From Pyrenopolyporus hunteri (Eukaryota; Ascomycota; Sordariomycetes; Xylariales; Hypoxylaceae), in contig CADCXC010000038.1 of assembly GCA_902806595.1 (NCBI GenBank), forward strand, positions 1,922,001 through 1,986,000: a stretch of DNA of 64,000 bases, given 5' to 3'. The translations under genes and the position numbers were made by a program. The notes under the pieces are model-generated. The model saw only the letters and a list, made by a program, of their open reading frames with translations, ran no database searches and was not told where the DNA came from. Positions 1 through 12,376 of this stretch are shown piece after piece. Position 1 is the first letter of the stretch. The number at the start of each line of letters is the position of its first letter.

Positions 1-2050
1 TGGTTCTCAATCCGGTTCGTTCCTCATAATAAATTCCATTGTGGCTCGCCAGTTACTATATGATAAGAGATGGGAAAGGGGTCCAAGGAAGTTTGCAGGG
101 CTAACCTTGGGTTCCTCGTAACCTTTGCTATCTATAGCTGTAATTGATAGACTCGTATTTGACACATCATTGCAGATTTTCTCTATTGGGCAATCCGGCA
201 AAAATTTAAACTTGCAGGGATAGTTTCAAACCACGTTTACACCGAAGAATTAAACTTGGTTACCTACCTAGGTATCTACGAATGGCTATCTGAACTTTGA
301 GGTGATCCCGAAAAAGCCGGACCATAGCAACAATTGCTGATATCAGAAACCACACCATTTGCTTCTTAGAACTGCCAAGCTCTATCACGACATGGTCGCT
401 TTGTTGTCACAGTATCTAACACTTGCATGCTTCTAGCTATCGAAGGTGTGGAGCACACGGTTTTCCAGAAGAAGACTGTTGCAGAGCACATACGGAAACA
501 ACAAAGACTCGACCCTTTGTTGCGTGCTTGGTCATATCATATGTAAGACTACGATCGTAAAAATGTCCTGCATTATTATCTCTCTCCTCGACACCATTGG
601 GTCGAGTGAGCCGTTCAATATGCCGTTGTGAGCAGGAATGGAAAGTTCTACCAGGGAACAGAGCTATAAGGAAATGAAAAGAGGAGAACGAATACATGTA
701 GCATCTGTATATGAATTAAAAGCAGATACATACATATGGAATAAGTGGTGATTGTGTGGGAACGTAGATGCAATGTGGTCGTAGCACCTGAGTGGGCAGG
801 GTCTGGCCGAGGGTTCTGGCCCTGGTGGAGGAAGAGGGAGTGGAGGAAGTCGACCCAAGCCGGCGAGTTGAACGAATCGAACGAGTCGAACTGGTTGAGC
901 TGGTTGAACGGGTTGAAGAACTCCACCCCTCCCTCGAAAGAACGATTAGCAGACGTGTTAAGTGGAAGCTGTACATGCTACGGCACATAACAAATTAAAA
1001 GCTGCAAGCCAATGTCGACGTGTGCAAGGGTTGCCGGTGATACCATGCAACCATCAGGGCCATCGGGGCTACCAGGGCTGTACGACCGGGTGCAGCGATG
1101 ATAGCCCCCTGGCCAAAGCTGATGAGATTTTACGTCCTGACCGTGGTCTTGCAAGTTCTGGGAATACAAGATTGTGGCAAGGGTTTCGGAGCCCAAGGTC
1201 ACGATGTCGCCACTGGATGAGCGTTGGGCTCGTGTTAGTGCACTACTGACACAACCGACACAACTGACACAATTGTGCTGGAGGGACCTTCGAATACTTA
1301 ACATTCTGCCAGCTCCCCCCTTTTTTTTTCTTTCTTTTCTTTTCTGGTTCGTTTGAATTCGCAAGCTCTCTCGAGTTAGAAGCGATATTTGGAAGAACTC
1401 GTTTACTTCTTTAGAACTACCTACATATAATATACCTAGGTACCTCGGTTCCTATTGGAAACTCCGTTCTTCGTAGGTTGAGGGAACCGGTCGCACAGTG
1501 TCATTGTACCTTCTACTTCTCCAAGCCACGGACCACTTACGCCGCACTGCCTCCCCCCACACTGCCCCTCCCCTTCAGCTTGCGTTAAGGGCCCAATAAC
1601 ACGGGACAACACGGCACTGCTAGTACGGAAAGAGGTACATAAAAGAGTTCTGGACCCTGCAGCCACCTGAGCAAACCGAGCCCCACCCAAGCTTATTGAT
1701 AAGAGCTAAGGGCGCCCCCCCTTCTCCCGAACTGTCGAAAATCCGGTTTAGATAACGGTAAAAACCGAGCGTGACGTAACCGACATCTCGATCACCGGGC
1801 CTCTCTCCCCATCCTCTTTTCCATAATATCTAGATCCTTCGTCCCCGACATGTGGTATTACACTTCAACAGGTTGGCTTTTTCCTCTTTGCCCCCATCGA
1901 CCACAATCGACATAACCAACATTTATCCAAACTTGTTCTCGCTCATCTTGGTTGCGAGGACAATCCTCTTATACCATTTGCCTCCCCATCATCCAATTAT
2001 ATACCCCTGAATCACCGCAATAAGAAGAGGAGACACGGAATTCTAACAGC
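1..2050. other. Intergenic region, no supported gene
   Basis: Open frames here are short, overlap on both strands and resemble no family. The stretch holds a six-unit 9-bp tandem repeat (867-920), a shorter run of ACACAACTG-like units near 1248-1272, a T-rich run near 1319-1345 and a TACCTAGGTACC element at about 1434-1445. The last few hundred bases, with pyrimidine-rich tracts before 2051, are the likely promoter and 5' UTR of the gene that starts at 2051. Confidence 0.6.
867..920. repeat. 9-bp tandem repeat, six units
   Basis: Six successive 9-mers of the form GTTGAACGR (for example GTTGAACGA, ATCGAACGA, GTCGAACTG, GTTGAGCTG, GTTGAACGG) run without gaps. Read on the + strand in one frame they give a repeated Val-Glu-Arg/Leu tripeptide. 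A coding role is possible but the surrounding frame is only about 68 codons long and has no ATG start, so I list it as a minisatellite. Confidence 0.75.
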
Positions 2051-2713
2051 ATGTCTACCTACTACGCAGCGCCCCGCGAAAAGCGCTACCACAATTACAA
2101 GAAGGTTCTCTACCTGGAACCTCCCATCAACGGCAGCAAGACCGTCCGCACTCGCGTCACCACCATCGTCCCGCCCCCGCCTCCGGCCCGCACGCCGTCT
2201 CCATCGCTTGCTCCAAGTCTCCCGGACCCCAGACACTGCCCACCCCCGGTCATTGTCGAACCTCTACCGCCACCACCTCCTCAACCTGCGCCCTACATCC
2301 CCGAGCCCGAGCCCGAGCGCGACTACGAGCGCGACTACGAGCGTGACATCGGGATCGAGGTCATCGCCGTAGATGTAGACCCGGACCAGCCCGGCCCTTC
2401 CAGCCGGTCGTCCAAGAGCTCATCGCGGAGATCCAAGTCTTCGTCATCGCACAGCAGTAGCAGCAGTAGCAGCAGCAGCAGCGGCCGCCGCAGACGCAGC
2501 CATGACCGCGAAGTCTACATCGAGCGCGAGAGGATGGTGCCTGTCCGCGTGCCTGTCCCCTACCACGTGCACCACATCGAGACGGAGCCCCAGCAGGACT
2601 CCTTCCGGTACATCGAAGCTCCTAGGCGGTACGAGCCGCAGTACAGACGGAGCTCCGACCACGAGATCGTGATCGAAGATCACCGGCACCGGAAGTACAT
2701 CCGAGACGGCTGA
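2051..2713 (+). CDS. Hypothetical Pro/Ser/Arg-rich low-complexity protein
   Basis: This is a single-exon frame of 220 residues that begins at an ATG and ends in TGA. I do not recognise a family. The N-terminus (about residues 1-35) is Tyr/Lys-rich and looks folded or conserved. It is followed by proline runs (PPPPP around residue 38 and again near 75), two DYER repeats near residue 95, a serine block of about 30 residues interrupted by Arg/Lys near 120-145, then an Arg/Glu/His/Tyr-rich tail. The codon positions are strongly GC-biased, unlike the AT-rich flanks, which supports real coding. There is no signal peptide, membrane segment or catalytic motif. The composition fits an intrinsically disordered nuclear or RNA-associated protein, but that is only inference. 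Confidence 0.7.
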   Translation: MSTYYAAPREKRYHNYKKVLYLEPPINGSKTVRTRVTTIVPPPPPARTPSPSLAPSLPDPRHCPPPVIVEPLPPPPPQPAPYIPEPEPERDYERDYERDIGIEVIAVDVDPDQPGPSSRSSKSSSRRSKSSSSHSSSSSSSSSSGRRRRSHDREVYIERERMVPVRVPVPYHVHHIETEPQQDSFRYIEAPRRYEPQYRRSSDHEIVIEDHRHRKYIRDG

Positions 2714-5029
2714 ATCTAACGCATCGCCGATTTGAAATCTCGGACTGTACTATATAATATATTTACTATTTCGACTGATGTATTCACTTGTTTTCAAATC
2801 ATTTTCGGCAATGGACTACCGGGAGTCTGGACCAGATATACACATACAACGCTGCATTTACTTTTATCAAGATTGCCACGAGACTACGATGTACGGATGC
2901 GACGCGTACGGGAGTCACGAGTTATGTATGAAGATATTATACAAGGAGCTGGGTGTCGCAGAAGGTTTTTAGGAACAGGAACACGGAGTTGGGAAGCACA
3001 TCTTGGGAGTTTCCGCCGGGACTCCTTTACAGGGACATTTTGATTGTCTGTCGGAGCGAATTTCCTAACCCAATATTCTATAATGTGTATCACAGAGGTG
3101 TTACCAGCCGGGCTATGCGCCTTTGGTTAGGTTGTGCTATACTTTATCGGGAGGCTCGGGCTAGAGCCGATGTTTTTATTCTTGCTATTCAATGAATGAC
3201 ATTCAATTTACTCATTCAACACATGTCATATGTCAGCCCAGTGTAGCGTATCCCCGTTGTGAACCCGCGTGATACGTATTTATTGAAAATGACTTATCAT
3301 GGTACAACCGACAAAATGGCCAATCCTACACATTCACGTGGGATCCCTTCTACTTGGCAGCTTGGGCACTTCATAGCCTCCACAGCTGTGTCCATAGCCT
3401 CATTTTCATTCTTCAGCTGCGGTGCTCAGCTGGGTTAGCCCCAAGGTCACACAAGGGGTAGGCTATGCCATACAGAGATACTACATACGTAGACCAAGGT
3501 ACAAGAGGTAGATATCATGGTAGCCAATAGAACGAAGTTCGGAAATGAAAGCACAATATATATCTAAATCTACTCCTCGTGGTATGTATAACTGCAAGAT
3601 TAAACTTCCGTGGATGCTTAAGTAGACCCCCCTGAATTACCCTAGGTATGTATACCTACCTACGTATCATACCTGCGAGCAAAAGAGTGTCATTAATATA
3701 AAAACTAGTCGGTCTTGTATATATCGACGATCCAGTCAACTCAGGTACTACTGCAAATAACTGATAATATTTTTAATGTGCTGGCGTGGTGTGCTCCTCC
3801 AAGCAGCAGTCATAGTATGATTACGTAATCGGAAAAGGGGTAAAGGGGTTTTCGCAAACTGATCAGTCTCTTGTTGACGTGGTGAGGGTTCATTATAACA
3901 CTAGGCCTGGAGATATCTATTTGATTCAGCTACATGAGGTATAGCCGTATTAACCTAAATTGCATTAGCGCGCCGTCGCTGTCGCTAATGAATGGATATC
4001 GTCACCGCCTGAGTCGAGATCTGTAGGAAAGTTTCGTTGCGTAGGGCGCGTGAGTCTTTCAGGAGTATGGGTCAACCGCACGTACTGATGGGTATTCTGG
4101 AGAAACTCTGGCAACTACCAGGCCTGGGGCTGTGTATATAATTTGCGTCGTAGCCCCTAGAGCCCAAGGCAGTATCCCATACCTAGCCATGTACCTAATT
4201 AAGCATATTCTCTTCGTTTTCCTCCTCTATCTCCTACTAACAGAAGCTCTTTTAGAACCGTCCCCTTCCAAAAAGTACAGAGTTTCTAGCAGGACTATCC
4301 AGGGTCGATTACCAAGTATTTGTAACTGCTTACCCATGCCAGCCTATGCTTCTGCAGTTGAGTCTTCCAGTGGTCAAAACGTGTCGATCTCTTCCCAACC
4401 CATTGGAAGATCAGCCAATATACATGTTGGTAATCGCTAGAGCTAATGATAAAAGGGCGCATAGGATATATATATGCCAATACGTATCCATAACACGGTT
4501 CTTACATCCACAGGACTTCGACGTCTTGTCACGAGGCTAATCATATAATGAAGGAGACAGCTTCGTTGTTGCAAGAGCTATCTGCCTAACTACCAGGCCC
4601 AAGCCTTGGTATACACGGCGCATGAGGACAAAGGATCATACGTCTCATATGTCCACATCACGACACCGGTTAAGATTTGAATTCGAGAACCCATATCCAT
4701 GGCGCTATGGGCCAGCTGGGTAGAAGAACTAAAGAGGAAGTAATGTAACCAGGGGGTATTCCCGTCCTCAACACCATAACACCATATCCTCCTCCTGTCC
4801 TTATCATTCGTCAATCCATAAACTCATCACCTCGTTAATGTGTTAACAGTACCACCACCATCCATCTCCTTCCTCCAGACTCCTTAGCCCATACACAATA
4901 ATTAAAAGAAGAGGAAAGAAAGAACTCGCAGAAGTCGCCGAAAGCGCGGAAATCGGGGAAATCGACCAAGTCTCTGAAGACAACCACTGGTGAAGCCAAC
5001 AACCTGTGCTGTAACAGTACCCCTCATGC
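2714..5029. other. Intergenic region between convergent genes
   Basis: This 2.3 kb stretch lies between the 3' ends of the hypothetical gene (+) and the bZIP gene (-). It is AT-rich, has only short unsupported frames, and contains CCTA-rich elements near 3648-3665 and one copy of a dispersed repeat at about 4528-4670. Confidence 0.6.
4528..4670. repeat. Dispersed ~140 bp repeat, copy 1
   Basis: This segment, starting GTCACGAGG and continuing through CTTCGTTGTTGCA, AGAGCTATCTG, GGTATACA and GTCTCATA, is clearly related to segments at 63516-63655 and, more weakly, 63154-63290. The blocks occur in the same order, orientation and spacing. No protein-coding capacity is evident. It is probably a decayed transposable-element fragment; boundaries are approximate. 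Confidence 0.65.
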
Positions 5030-6683
5030 TCATGCCTGGCCATTATACTCAGGCATCTGGTCGTTAAAGCTTGTCCAGCCCAGGATATCTTCTAGATCAT
5101 CGAACAGGTCGTCACTAGGTAACCGCTCTCCCCCCTGCTGGTTGTTATTTTCTGAGAGAGCACCAGCAGAGGGAGGCGTGTTTTGGGCCACACCTTGAGG
5201 GGCGACTTGAGGGGCACCTTGGGTAGTCCCTTGGAAATTTACTTGGGCAGCGCCCTGAGCAGCACCCTGGATAGCCCCTTGGCCGGTCGTTGGGGTGTTA
5301 TTGAACCCCAGGCCGTTTACTTGAGGAGTGTTGCTAGTATGCATAGGACTCCTATTGGCCTGGGCGTTCGTGGCCGGAGTTGACGGCTGATTAGGGACTT
5401 GGAGGAGTGCCGGATTGAGGGGTTGCCCAGCGCCGGGGTTCTGCGTCCTTTGGAACTGGAGCTGCTGCTCCAGCATGACGGCTCGGTTCTGCAGAACCTC
5501 ATTCTGAGCCGTTAGATGCCCGATCATCTGGGCTCTATGCTCGTTCTCGGCCGTGAGGTGTTGAACTGTCGCGTTCAACTCCTCAATGCGTTTCTTTAGG
5601 GCCGAGGTCTCATTCCTCGACAGCTCGGCCTCCGTCTTGGCGGTTTCCAGTGCCAGTTCCTTCCTCCTGCGGCTCTTGCGAGCGGAGATCTTGTTCTGGT
5701 TCTTGACATGCTCGGCTTTGATCTCCGAGATCTCCCTATTTCTTTTCTTTGCCGCTTCTTTTTGCTCGTCGGTCCACGATTCGAGGATCTTCACAGGCTT
5801 TAGGCCAGGTTTCCACGCGAGGCGTCGTACCGGGGTATTGGAAATGGGTTCTGAGCTTTGCCGGCGGTCGTCAAGCTGAGGTTGAGGACAAGGCTGGGTC
5901 TCGCCCCTGGGCTCTTGTTGGTTGGCAACCCCCGCCCCAGGGGCTTGCTCCAGGCCCGGCGTAGCGGAGACCCCATCATGGCCCGTAGGAAATCTGGGCT
6001 GAGCTATATTTCCTACGGGTTGATGGGACTGACCTTGCACGACGGGCGTTAAATTAGGAAGCCCGCTGGGATTGGAAAATAGGGCCGGGTCTATGTTTTG
6101 GTATTGGTTAGAGACCCCTTGGTCCGATAACGGCGCCCTCGTGCCTAGCCCTTGAGGATCTGAGGACAAAATCAGTACATTTCTATCTGTCACTGTTTCT
6201 TGAAGCCATTACTTACTGGCCTGTTGATAAGAGTAACCCATACCCGCCCCAGTAGTAGTAGGCTGCTGAGTGTTCTCAGATACTCCCCTTGTCCATTGCC
6301 CGTAGTTCGGGTTTAGGAGTCCCATTTGTTGAGCGGCCGCCATAAGCCCTTGGTTCGACGGAGGGGCTTGGGAAGTCAACGCTGGGAACTGAGACGATGT
6401 GGTGGTGTACTGTGTTGGCATAGGTGCCATGGAGGTCATCGCTGGATCCAGAGTCGTTGCCGTCCAGTTGGCGGTTTGCTGCCCCCCGACCGACTGGCCC
6501 GTCGACTCGTAGTTAGGGGGATTCACGTAGGATGTGTACGATTGATTCCCCCTAGACTGTAGAGTTGCGTAGGGAGCGGCTGTTGGCACTCTGCATTCAA
6601 TTAGCCGGTTCCATAATCTAGTAGAGCACTCGTTAGGATGTCGAAACTCACCTGTCAGCTTTCCAGCTTGAATGTTGGTTCAT
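5030..6683 (-). CDS. bZIP-type transcription factor
   Basis: Three exons (6652-6683, 6217-6590, 5030-6159) join to a 511-residue protein. The introns (60 and 57 bp) have GTGAGT and GTAAGT donors and close in frame. The start is the ATG at 6683; the longest uninterrupted frame upstream of the second intron would begin only at a GTG, so the 32-nt first exon is needed. Residues about 289-303 form a bZIP basic region with the Asn-x7-Arg signature (NQNKISARKSRRRK). A leucine/heptad coiled coil follows at about 304-371. The N-terminal half is Gln/Thr/Pro/Tyr-rich, and the C-terminal part has degenerate GAxQG units plus an acidic patch (DDLFDDLEDILGW) that resembles an activation domain. It should be a nuclear DNA-binding regulator; its target genes cannot be inferred from neighbours. 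Orthology to a named factor is not established. Confidence 0.85.
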
Positions 6684-8586
6684 TGTGGATGTGTTTTATG
6701 GGAACAGTGGTGATAAGTGACGGGGCCTGGTAGAGGTCGACGAAGATTGGGTTAAGTTAAGTAAAGTATAGGGCGGTAACGGTGATGTGAGGAATGGGAT
6801 GTGGAGAGGAGTTGGATTAATGGAGAATATATATAAAATGGAAGAGAGGTTTTGGTAAACAGAACCGGCTTCCTCTGGCGACACTCAGTCACGACTCTCG
6901 TGCTACTGAGGGTAGTCACTAGGGTTCGACGAGAGTTAGGACGAAAGAGTGAGTGACGAAACGATGAGATTTGCAACCATCGATTGAAGCTAGGTAGGTG
7001 ATTAGATATCGTCCGAAGCATAGGGCAAACACCCTAAAACACTGACTCGGCCAAGGAGGGTGGCTATGGGTGGATGGATTGGGGGGGTGGATGGACTTAC
7101 CATAGAGGGTAGAGTAGCTGGGTTGAATATCATAAGATATTCATCCTCCACACGTGCTACTAAGAAACTCAGGTTTGTTTGATGTTTTCGAATGGATTTG
7201 TAGAACTCCAGGTCGAGGTTGGTGTAGAGGTTGTTCGAAGTGAATGCGAATGATGGTTTGATTGATGCGTCCAGCTATCGCGTCGATGTCAAGATGACCT
7301 TTGGAGATGTCAGGATTTGTGTTTGAATTGGTTGAGCGAAACAATAATCTACTGACTTTATGGAAGTTGTGGGATATTAAATGGGAAGGGTCATTGACTC
7401 TGGGTAAAATTGTAGTTGGATGTGTTGACGGCTTGAGGGCTCAGGCAACAGTGAATGGAGGGGCCGCCCACTCAGGATGAATAGGAAGTAGCAGTCGACC
7501 TGCTGCAAGACAGATACAATTCGACCCAATGGTATTGTACCTACCTACCTAGGTACCTAGCACCTGAAAGAAGAGACGGGAGGTACCTACATGTAGGTCG
7601 TGTTGAAGGGGTCTACTCGCCTATGGCAACTCGACAGGTACCTTCTAGGTGCAAGTCCCTTGGTGCAAGTCTCTAGGTGCAGGCCGTAGCGCTGGCCCCT
7701 TTCCCTTTTGGGGGGACCTCGACAGTGTTTGTCTCCCTGGAGATTTCCTAAGCAGGAGCCGTAGGCTGGTAGCATGAACTGATTCCCCTAATAGTAGCGG
7801 ATTCCAGGCACCGCCTGTTCCCGCCGCGAATTACAGGTCAAGAAGTAGCTTTGACTCTTGCTTCGTTGCGCCCCAAGACGCGACCCCCGTCCCCGCCAGA
7901 CGCGTTTTGAGTCGTGTCAAGCTGTATGAAGTTCCTGCAGAAGAGCACCCGGCGAAGCACAGGTACCCATCAGACTACTAAGCAAAGCAGCCCAGTGATC
8001 CATTGGGTGCACGGAAGAAGCCAAGACAAGAACACTCTCTCTCAACGCTATGATACGCCGTTGGTATGAAAGGAAAGGAGAAGTCGGGTGCAACAATGTG
8101 AATATGGCTAAAGCAAAGTAAATACAGATAGTCTCTAATACAACCCTGTGATAGTCCTGTCTCTGCCAATGGTATCTCTAGTCGAAGATACGGGCATGCA
8201 GAGACGAATCATAATTACGGCTGGTCCTATTCATACCCACAAGCATATACGTCAGAAAGGAAACGAGTCGCTTAGCTTTATACACTTAGCCCCATACACA
8301 GACGTACACGAGGTAGAGGCCGTTAAAGGGAAGACGTGATTTCTTCTACCTAATACGTATGACTAGCACCAGCAACACTAATAAGGTACCATGCTATGGG
8401 ACGCGCCATGGTATAAACCGGAAGAAACAGGAGGCGTGCTATAGCCGAACCCCAACATTATCAGCAGCGCCTGATGCTGCAGAATGTCCTCCGCAATCAA
8501 CTAAACCACGCCATGCCATGTAGTGCTATTCTACCATAGCTGTCCACCCAATCCAACCTTTTGATCCCTTGACGTTTGTTCGAGAC
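6684..8586. other. Intergenic region; bZIP promoter and RBR 3' flank
   Basis: No gene is supported in this 1.9 kb. The part next to 6683 is the likely promoter and 5' UTR of the bZIP gene; a GTAAGT-type donor on the minus strand near 7100 could mark a 5' UTR intron, but this is weak. A cluster of TACCTACCTACCTAGGTACC-type sequence lies at about 7540-7560. Confidence 0.5.
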
Positions 8587-9901
8587 TCAACGAAAGGTTG
8601 GTCTCAGAACTTGATCGCCATAGAATATATCGAGGGCGTTCTCGTTTTGTCTCCCCAGGTTACGCATTATAATGGTGTAACACCTCCTACAGGCGAGAAT
8701 ATTGCAATGGTCGCATAGAGAGAGCCGACGGCGGTCTTGAGGGTCGTGGATATTGGCACAGATGTTGCAAGGAGGGGCCTCGGTCACTTCCGTTGGTCTG
8801 GTAAAGGCGGGGGAGTGCTCATGAACGGAAAGGTTCCGAGAAAGAAGGTTCTGGGCCGGGGAAGGAGGGATCAGATCTAGAATACCTCTCGCATTTTCGG
8901 AGGTGGCGCTGCTTCCAAGACGAGTCTCTGCAAATGACTTGATGGATTCGTTTGCAGTTAGACGGGGGAGTAGGCCGCGTGGGCGGGAAACGCCTTGTGG
9001 ACCCTTTGCCTTTTCGTATTTTTCTTCCTCCTCCTCCTCCTCCTCCTCTTCCTCCTCCGCTTCCTCCTCGTCTTCCTCTTGATCTTCGTCTTCGTCTTCC
9101 TCTTCCTCTTCCTCTTCCTCTTCATCTTCGTCTTCCCCTTCTGATTCTTCTTCCAATTCCTCTTCTGACTCGTTTTCCGACTGCTCTTCTACCGAGGAGG
9201 GAATATCCTCTTCAGGATCGCCTGAACATTTGCAATGTAGGAGTGGAGCCGAGCAGCTGTAGCAGAACCTAGCACCGCATGAACAGCTATAGAGATACAT
9301 GATGGTTAGCTTTCCTAAATAGCGTCTAATAGTGGAAATACCGAACGATAGAGGGAAATGGGAGGCAGGAATAAACATACGTGATGTGAGAGCAACCCAC
9401 AACCCTCTCGACAAATCCACCGCATCGGTAACAAGCCTTCCAACCATTCTCCCGGGCAAGATCTCGCAAGGCTTCAGATCCATCTTTTGCACACTTGCCC
9501 TCGTGGTAAGGCTTCGCGCATTTGACGCAAGTGAAAGCCTTGCAGTCCCCGCACGCGGCGAAGCCCTTGAACCTGAACTCTTCCGGGATGTAGGTGCCAC
9601 AACCAGCGTTGCTGCAGTAGATTCTATTGCTGGCATCTTCTTCTCTGCGCTTCGCGACGTATTTTGCCCAGAGCTTGTCGTCAAGAGCGGTAATCAGCCG
9701 CGGTGTGAACTCTAACCTCTTCCAGCAGCATTCAGGGGGGAAAATCCCATCATCATCCATGGATGAAGAGATTAAGCGGCTGATACAGTCGATACAGAAA
9801 GAGTGCCCGACGTGTACCTCATACATAGCCCCGGGAGGCAGGTCCTGGAAACACGCGGTGCATGAGACCGTGTCACCACGTGTAGGTGCTGGTTGGGCCA
9901 T
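8587..9901 (-). CDS. RBR (RING-IBR-RING) E3 ubiquitin ligase-like protein
   Basis: Two exons (9381-9901 and 8587-9286; 94 bp intron, GTATGT donor) give 406 residues. A divergent RING1 lies at about residues 14-60 (CTAC, HSFCIDC, CC). An IBR finger spans about 96-137 (YCSNAGC, CGDC, CVKC, HEGKC) and a RING2 about 157-185 (CYRC, GCSHITC, FCYSC). In RBR enzymes the RING2 cysteine of the GCNHM-like motif forms the thioester with ubiquitin, which here is Cys170. After RING2 comes an extreme Glu/Asp run (about 197-267). A second Cys cluster follows near 347-376 (CNIC, CDHC, CRRC), which may bind zinc. The intron falls inside RING2, and joining restores the motif exactly. The substrate is unknown; likely cytosolic or nuclear. 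The acidic run and extra Cys cluster are unusual for Ariadne-type members. Confidence 0.88.
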
Positions 9902-11271
9902 CTTGCTCGGATTGACAACGAAAGGTGACGCAGAGAGTTAATTGAAAATATCAGTAGAGGATCGACGAGTCGACGTGATAAGGTGAAAGAGTCTGGCTTC
10001 GTCCAAAGGCGCCGTTGTTTCGTAGTTGTAGTTGTTGTAGTTGTTCTTGCCGAAGAGAGACCGCGCGGTGAGTTTACCCACGCGTTTTTACTTGGTGCCT
10101 TAGGAAAGAAGGAAGGAACGTGAATTTGGAAACTGTTTGCTTACGAGTAATGGCGTGAAAGATTGATTGACATAATATTTTTGAAGTTTTGTGTGCCTTG
10201 GGTAGCTTGGATTGTCGCCGTGGTAACATGAAAGGAATCTGAATTTTGACCACCTTTCGACGGTATTTGTATTGATTGATACCTAGGCCTCAGAAGGTCT
10301 CGGCAGGGGGGGCCAATTATTTCAAGTACGGGCATCTAGGAGCCTATAATCTATACAGAATACGGGTAACGCCAGCCCTATGCCGCCGATAATAAGTTAA
10401 ATGCCGTCTACATAGTGTAGATGCTGAGTCGTTTCAGAGACCAGCAGAAACGTAGGTTATACATCAGGTAGTATTCAACAGAAGTGGCATAGGTAACCCT
10501 CCCAAAAGTTGATCATAAATGGACTATGAACTTCGATTATATCCGCGACATGAACTTCCTCTGGCTTTACATGGGCAAATTTGGCGGTAAAATACCCAAC
10601 ATCTGCTTCACCATATGCCAAAGTACTGTCCTTCTATTTGTACCACTGAAACGTCACCCGGAACTAGATTTCGCACATTGGTTTGTATGTAGGGTTGTAT
10701 GTAGAATATAAATCTCCTTGGATGATAAAAACTACCTAGGTATAAAATGAAAGTGGCTATGGCGTGGTGGTGAAAGACGTCATAGTCTGGGGTTTATGAC
10801 GGCAACGTAAGGCGCAGTTGTTCAAGATAGGTCTTGGATGAACTGAGATTGACTACTTGGGGTTGCCATCTAAAGGTATTTATTCTATGCTCATAGCCTC
10901 TCCCGTAGGCGCTGGAACCTACGATATCTAGGTGGGTTGGTAGCCCTGAAGCTGCTATCTTGGAGTTGACCACCACACCACGTGGGTAACCCCGAGACAC
11001 ATGACAAGAAAGGCTTCCTCGCCAACACAAGGGCTTCCTGCCGGATACAATATATTTTACAAATCTTTCCCTGGCTATCTCATGCCCAAGCTGGCTGTGA
11101 ACAACACGAAATCTAGGTAGGTAGTTCGCAACATATTTTTGAGATGGGCATGTGTTTTTAATAGCAAGGTCTGAATAGTTGGTTACCCACATGTAGCTGT
11201 GAGTTAGCATTGGTTATTGGTACTTGTCATATGGCGAGATTCCAGCCTATAGATGCCTACTTAATTCCAAG

Positions 11272-11294
11272 TAATATTAATATTAATATTAATA
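11272..11294. repeat. TAATAT simple repeat
   Basis: A short TAATAT/ATTAAT simple-sequence run of about 23 bp in an AT-rich spacer. It has no evident role. Confidence 0.7.
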
Positions 11295-11517
11295 GCTGGC
11301 CACGTGAAATATCTATGATAGCACGTAGTACAAGCTTTAACGGTCTCCTTAGTCTGACATAGGCTGCCGTGTCGTTCCGGGAGATAAAGCTTAAACTCGA
11401 TCCACCCCTGTCAGCGGTGATGCGGCTCATGGAAATACCGGAAGCATGTGGTTACAAACACGTACCTATAATGCCTACAGTACCTTATATCCATATTACG
11501 TGGTCAGGCTCCCTACC

Positions 11518-11603
11518 TATTAGCTAGGTACCTAGGTACCTATATATACCTACTTAGGTACCTATATAAGTACCTACCTACACACATACCTAGGTACCTA
11601 GGT
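11518..11603. repeat. TACCTAGG/GGTACC palindromic array
   Basis: Overlapping units of TACCTAGGTACC, with CCTA and TAGG variants, cover about 85 bp and include several perfect palindromes that could form hairpins. It is the longest of at least a dozen such intergenic clusters in the window. Confidence 0.85.
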
Positions 11604-12376
11604 TTCAGGATAGGGTGGGGTGTTGAGTACCGTCCTTATGACTGGATTATATAAGCCTCGGTATCGCGGTACGTAACCGAATGGAAATACGCCTAGATAA
11701 ATCTAGCAGGTCCACGTTCAATGGATGTATGTGAACGTAGGTACCTAATTACAAAGAGTACTACATTTTAGATGCTAGATACCTCTCTGTCGGCTATCGA
11801 CCTAGGTTAGGAAGTACCTAAGGTACCTGGTAAGGTATCTCAGGCTCAACTTATAATGCCTGCACGCACCCACATCGGCTGCTTCCCCCATTTACCCCGG
11901 TCCGGTCCCAAGATCTGACCCACCCTAGGGCCGGCATGAAATTTTCGCGTGTTTGGACCCGGTCCTTGGGCAGGCTCGTTCGTCCTGTCGCCCTCGCCCT
12001 CTGTATTGTGGTACTTAGAGAAAACAGAAAAGAGGAAAAAGGTAAAAGATCTTGGAAGTCTCAGGAATCTCCCCATGTCTCATGTCTACTGGAAATAGAT
12101 ATCTCGCATACTCACATCTTCTTGTAAGGGCGAAGGTCTGGGTAAGTTTACTGGTAATATATTTATATTATTTCCATCGTGATCCACCGTATCCGAGAGT
12201 CTTTGCTCTGAAACCCATCCGGCGTATCTTGTTCGTACCGCCCAACGTCTGCGTCTCTAACTCGTGGCACCGCTTTCAAAATTCGTAACTATCGATAGGA
12301 AATATACACCATGAATTGAAGAGTCGACTCTCGACTTCTGAAAAAACCATACCACGGATGTTCATAAAAAAAAAAC

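Larger units (their letters stand above)
9902..12376. other. Intergenic region, no supported gene
   Basis: This 2.5 kb lies between the RBR promoter and the 3' end of FAS alpha. Open frames are short. It includes an (ATT)n-like run at 11272-11294 and the densest CCTA/TAGG palindrome array of the window at about 11518-11603. An A-rich run near 12365-12375 lies just past the FAS alpha stop codon. Confidence 0.6.

Noticed and set aside
978..1364. 128-codon minus-strand frame
   Set aside because: It begins at a favourable codon but has no domain, no GC-biased codon pattern and overlaps equally long frames on the other strand.
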